Of a stretch of DNA of 64,000 bases, positions 62,001 to 64,000 are shown piece by piece. Both the position numbers and the translations under genes were made by a program. The first letter of the stretch is position 1; each line of letters starts with the position of its first letter. The stretch is from Motacilla alba alba (lineage: Eukaryota > Chordata > Aves > Passeriformes > Motacillidae). The notes under the pieces are model-generated. The model did no database searches and had not been told where the DNA came from. It saw only the letters and a program-made list of their open reading frames with translations. The stretch covers positions 5,456,001-5,520,000 of the forward strand of contig NC_052033.1 in the NCBI RefSeq assembly GCF_015832195.1, given 5' to 3'.

Positions 62001-63843
62001 TGTCACTGTGGGGCCACAGTGGCACCAATGGCGGCCTCAGAAACTTTGCAGGGGCTCTCAGCGCTTTCCGCTCCGAGGCCACCTTCGTGTGCCTGCTGTC
62101 CCCATGTCCCGAGAGTCACCCGAGTGCCAGCAGCGCTGAGGATGCCCCAGGGGCACGGTGCCCTTCAGCTGCAAAGCTGCCACCAAAGGAGCCGCAAGCA
62201 GCCAGCGCAGGCAGCGTCTCTGCTGGGCACAGGAGGACGTTCGTGTCCCCCAGCAGGCAATTTCTGCAGGACTCATTTGCTCTCCGTGCCCCGCCCGCTG
62301 CCCGCGGATCGCCCCCGTTTCCAGGCGCTGACAGCCCCTGTCCCGACAGGCCCTGCCCCCGGGGGACGTGGAGCACTGGTTCCAGCAGGTGGTGGCGGCC
62401 GTGGAGGGCGCGGGCAGCGAGGGGGGCTCGGGCCGGGGCCAGCACACAGCGCGGCTGGAGAGGATCTACCACGGCCTCCTGGGCTCCGTGCCCGCAGGTG
62501 AGCCCAGGCTGGCACCCCACGGGGACAGGGAGCCCTCGTGTCCCCACTGTGTCCCTCCATCGCTCCTGCCTGTGCCCCGGCCTCCCCCTTTCAGTTCTCC
62601 CTCCCAGCGGCGGTGCAGACACTTGGTGGTGGCTCGCTCGGTGAGAGCAGGGGCCGCACAGCCTCGCATCTGGCCAGGAACTCTGGGCTGGGAGAGCCCC
62701 AGGGCTGCCCCAGGCAGTGCTCGGTGCTGGGGCTCGTGCTCCTGGGTGGGGAAATGCTCCCAGCATCCCTGTTTTCCCAGGGAATGCTCCCCAGGAAGGG
62801 CTGCAGGGGACCCCTCTGCCCAACCCCAGCATCAGCTTCCACCTGTGGACAGAAGATGAGCAGCTCTGTGAGTGCCCCGGGGCTGGGGGTGCTGGCTGGG
62901 CTCTGAGCCTGGGGGTCCTGTCCCAGAGGGGTCCCTCAGCCCTGCCCCTTGGGCAGAGTTTGGGCACTGTCCCAAGCCAAGCTCGTGGAGATCGGTGCTG
63001 CCTGCCCCAGGCCTCCTTCAGGGTGTGGAGGGGGAAGGAGCTGGGGCTGCAGCAGGGCGTGCCCAGAGTACCTGGCTCTGCCGTGGGTGCCCCTGGAGCC
63101 CTGGCAGTGTCCAAAGCCAGGCTGCACGGAGCTGTGAGCAGCCCTGCTCCGGTGGAAGGTGTCCCTGCCATGGCAGGGTGTGGGAATGGGGATGATCCGC
63201 AGGGTCCCCTCCAACCCGAGCCACTCCGGGGTCCTGGGACTGGAGCGGCGCCGGGCTCTCTCAGCGGGAAGCGGGGCTGAGGACTGGCTGCCCTCGGAGC
63301 CCTCAGCTCTGCGGGTTCCCGGGGAGGAGGGAGCCGGGGCGGGAGCGGGCCGAGCCCGCCTGTGCCCCTCTCCCCGCTCAGGCGCTCCGTGCCCGCAGGG
63401 AAGGAGCTGGTGCTGTTCCTGCGCCCGCTGTCGCAGAGCTGCGAGCCCGAGTGCCTGGGGCAGGAGCTGGAGCCCGTGGAGATGCCGGACGTGCTCCCGG
63501 GCTGCGGCTGCTGCGGCCAGAGCCGCTTCTCCGTGCTGTCCACCGACAGCGGCATCGAGCGGGACCTGCCCGCGCCGGAGGAGCCGTGCGCGCCCTGCGC
63601 CGAGCGCTCCCGGCTGCACAGGAAGGGCGGCATCAAGAAAAAGCCGTCCCCGCTGGACGGCGCGGCCTTCCTGCAGGCCGGCAGCGCTGTGCCCGGCGGG
63701 AAGCCCCCCGGGAAGCCCCCCGGGAGCGCGGGGATGCCCCCCGAGCCCGCGGGCCCGCTCCAGAGGCTGCGCACCGCCCGCGTGCTGCTGCTGGGGGACG
63801 ATCGCGTCCTGGGCCGCCTGGCACGGGCCTTCCACTCCCTCAG
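55989..63843 (+). CDS. PIK3R6: PIK3R6, p84/p87PIKAP regulatory subunit of PI3-kinase gamma (first ten coding exons; cut by window end)
   Basis: Alternative regulatory partner of p110-gamma; p84 complexes are known to depend more on Ras and less on G-beta-gamma than p101 complexes. Coding exons: 55989-56001 (in an exon starting about 55912), 58142-58225, 59018-59109, 59493-59561, 60018-60150, 61088-61157, 61496-61679, 62350-62497, 62781-62867, 63399-63843. All junctions are AG/GT and every phase agrees, giving 441 codons plus two bases. Human p84 is about 754 residues, so roughly 58% is present and no frameshift is seen. Landmarks: MESS start, LHKRIEQSPG, HYIIPLLHTLMY, LLTLPKPFCT, GTLYQRMVISEQSLP, FIFADPELL, THALQAALGD, SFHLWTEDEQLWKELVLFLR, STDSGIERDLP, RKGGIKK and ARVLLLGDDRVLGRLARAF. 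The start was chosen because MESS matches human p84; the frame stays open upstream. Confidence 0.96.
56200..56680 (+). repeat. AT-rich low-complexity block in PIK3R6 intron 1
   Basis: Nearly pure A/T with recurring TTTTATAGTAGTATATTTTA units of roughly 60-80 bp spacing. It contrasts sharply with the GC-rich flanks. Confidence 0.9.
57000..57127 (+). repeat. 27-bp minisatellite, five copies
   Basis: Unit CAAACAGCCCTCCCTGGCAG plus GAGATTT; copies almost identical. Confidence 0.95.
57990..58125 (+). repeat. GCTGTCCCCC short tandem repeat beside an acceptor
   Basis: CTGCTGTCCCC and GGCGCTGTCCCC units continue to within about 20 bases of the PIK3R6 coding exon 2 acceptor. Confidence 0.9.
58142..58225 (+). 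CDS. PIK3R6: PIK3R6 coding exon 2
   Basis: 84 nt, phase 1 to 1. It encodes ELESDILRRVRALLRELDG, aligning with human p84 VQAVLREL. A CCCCGCTGCTGT-type repeat runs almost into the acceptor. Confidence 0.93.
58226..59017 (+). other. PIK3R6 intron 2
   Basis: Unique GC-rich sequence; no repeat family or gene recognised. Confidence 0.6.
59018..59109 (+). CDS. PIK3R6: PIK3R6 coding exon 3
   Basis: 92 nt, phase 1 to 0. It encodes GMLRWTLHKRIEQSPG and LVSILVKELER. A minisatellite starts at its donor. Confidence 0.95.
59112..59385 (+). repeat. Minisatellite starting at the PIK3R6 coding exon 3 donor
   Basis: Units of 19-22 bp: AGGGAGGGGACAGTGCCACC with AGTGCCACCTCAGAG variants, about 13 copies, beginning a few bases after the donor at 59110. 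Confidence 0.93.
59493..59561 (+). CDS. PIK3R6: PIK3R6 coding exon 4
   Basis: 69 nt, phase 0 to 0. It encodes GDVRHYIIPLLHTLMYALIQ. Same length and phase as PIK3R5 coding exon 3. Confidence 0.96.
59562..60017 (+). other. PIK3R6 intron 4
   Basis: Unique sequence, nothing recognised. Confidence 0.6.
60018..60150 (+). CDS. PIK3R6: PIK3R6 coding exon 5
   Basis: 133 nt, phase 0 to 1. It encodes RVYDFCKRLLTLPKPFCTIG. Counterpart of PIK3R5 coding exon 4 (139 nt). Confidence 0.95.
60151..61087 (+). other. PIK3R6 intron 5
   Basis: Unique except for a 32-bp repeat, CAGCAGGGCTCAGAGGGCAC plus AGAGGGCATCTC, of about 2.5 copies at 60560-60645. Confidence 0.6.
61088..61157 (+). CDS. PIK3R6: PIK3R6 coding exon 6
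   Basis: 70 nt, phase 1 to 2. It encodes GTLYQRMVISEQSLP and ends at FQER. Identical in length and phase to PIK3R5 coding exon 5. Confidence 0.95.
61158..61495 (+). other. PIK3R6 intron 6
   Basis: Unique sequence, nothing recognised. Confidence 0.55.
61496..61679 (+). CDS. PIK3R6: PIK3R6 coding exon 7
   Basis: 184 nt, phase 2 to 0. It encodes IFIFADPELLPEAICKAL and VVTHALQAALGDTC. Donor GTAACA. Confidence 0.95.
61680..62349 (+). other. PIK3R6 intron 7
   Basis: Unique sequence, nothing recognised. Confidence 0.55.
62350..62497 (+). CDS. PIK3R6: PIK3R6 coding exon 8
   Basis: 148 nt, phase 0 to 1. It encodes EHWFQQVVAAVEG, a Gly/Ser-rich linker and LERIYHGLLGSVPA. Confidence 0.94.
62781..62867 (+). 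CDS. PIK3R6: PIK3R6 coding exon 9
   Basis: 87 nt, phase 1 to 1. It encodes SISFHLWTEDEQL; the split codon at its end makes the Trp of the conserved QLWKELVLF. Confidence 0.95.
62868..63398 (+). other. PIK3R6 intron 9
   Basis: Unique GC-rich sequence. An AG at 63380 (CCCCGCTCAG) is a possible upstream acceptor, but 63398 keeps the reading frame and restores the conserved Trp. Confidence 0.55.
63399..63843 (+). CDS. PIK3R6: PIK3R6 coding exon 10
   Basis: 445 nt, phase 1 to 2. It encodes WKELVLFLRPLSQ, a Cys-rich segment (GCGCCG), SVLSTDSGIERDLP, RKGGIKKKPSPLD, a Gly/Pro-rich GKPPGKPPGS stretch and TARVLLLGDDRVLGRLARAF. Donor GTACCC at 63844. It is the counterpart of PIK3R5 coding exon 9. Later exons lie past the window. 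Confidence 0.95.
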
Positions 63844-64000
63844 GTACCCGCGGCCAGCCGGGCTCGGGGGCACGGCAGCACCGGCCCCGCAGGCTGCGGG
63901 AGCAGCCAGGGCGGCTGGGGGCGGGCCGGGGCTCCGCGGGGCCCGGGGCGGGCTGGGGTCCCGAGCTCGGCTCCCAAACGCACCCGAGTGTCACTGGCGG

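Overview
This window is vertebrate nuclear DNA, most likely from a songbird. Four things point there. Genes are split into short exons with GT-AG introns. The DNA is GC-rich and full of minisatellites, as on avian microchromosomes. CR1 LINE 3' ends are present. A solo LTR at 22753-23154 resembles a family I know from passerine genomes. I see no bacterial, phage or plasmid features, no CRISPR array and no recognisable tRNA or rRNA gene.

Two protein genes can be supported, both on the + strand and in tandem. PIK3R5 (p101, regulatory subunit of class IB PI3-kinase gamma) has 18 coding exons from 25941 to a TAG at 44423, then a 3' UTR of about 2 kb. PIK3R6 (p84/p87PIKAP, the alternative regulatory subunit) starts at 55989. 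Ten coding exons (441 codons, about 58% of the usual length) lie inside the window before it is cut off by the right edge. Each subunit binds the p110-gamma catalytic subunit in blood cells and couples it to G-protein beta-gamma (p101 most strongly) or Ras (p84). The genes are old tandem paralogues: seven consecutive exons have matching lengths and phases.

Layout: 1-25940 is non-coding. It holds CpG-rich blocks (1-540, 5390-5570, 8390-8560), many tandem repeats, the solo LTR, two CR1 remnants and several AT-rich blocks dense in homeodomain-type motifs (8560-9080, 16680-17190 and smaller ones). In mammals the gene upstream of PIK3R5 is NTN1; no NTN1 exon is visible here, so the blocks may be NTN1-side regulatory DNA (inference). 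25941-46420 is PIK3R5. 46420-55911 is the intergenic region and possible 5' region of PIK3R6, with a CpG-rich candidate first exon ending at 50491 and a PU.1-type motif at 50282. 55912-64000 is PIK3R6.

The most notable observations are: a one-base frame disruption in the large ninth coding exon of PIK3R5, where all other exons sum exactly to an 886-residue protein; a recurring pattern of minisatellites that begin at or contain splice sites, including two cases where a splice donor itself has been copied; a ten-histidine tract in p101; a 15-copy repeat whose unit is a palindromic pair of E-boxes; and two (GGGAT)n arrays in opposite orientations. I did not find an undescribed gene system.
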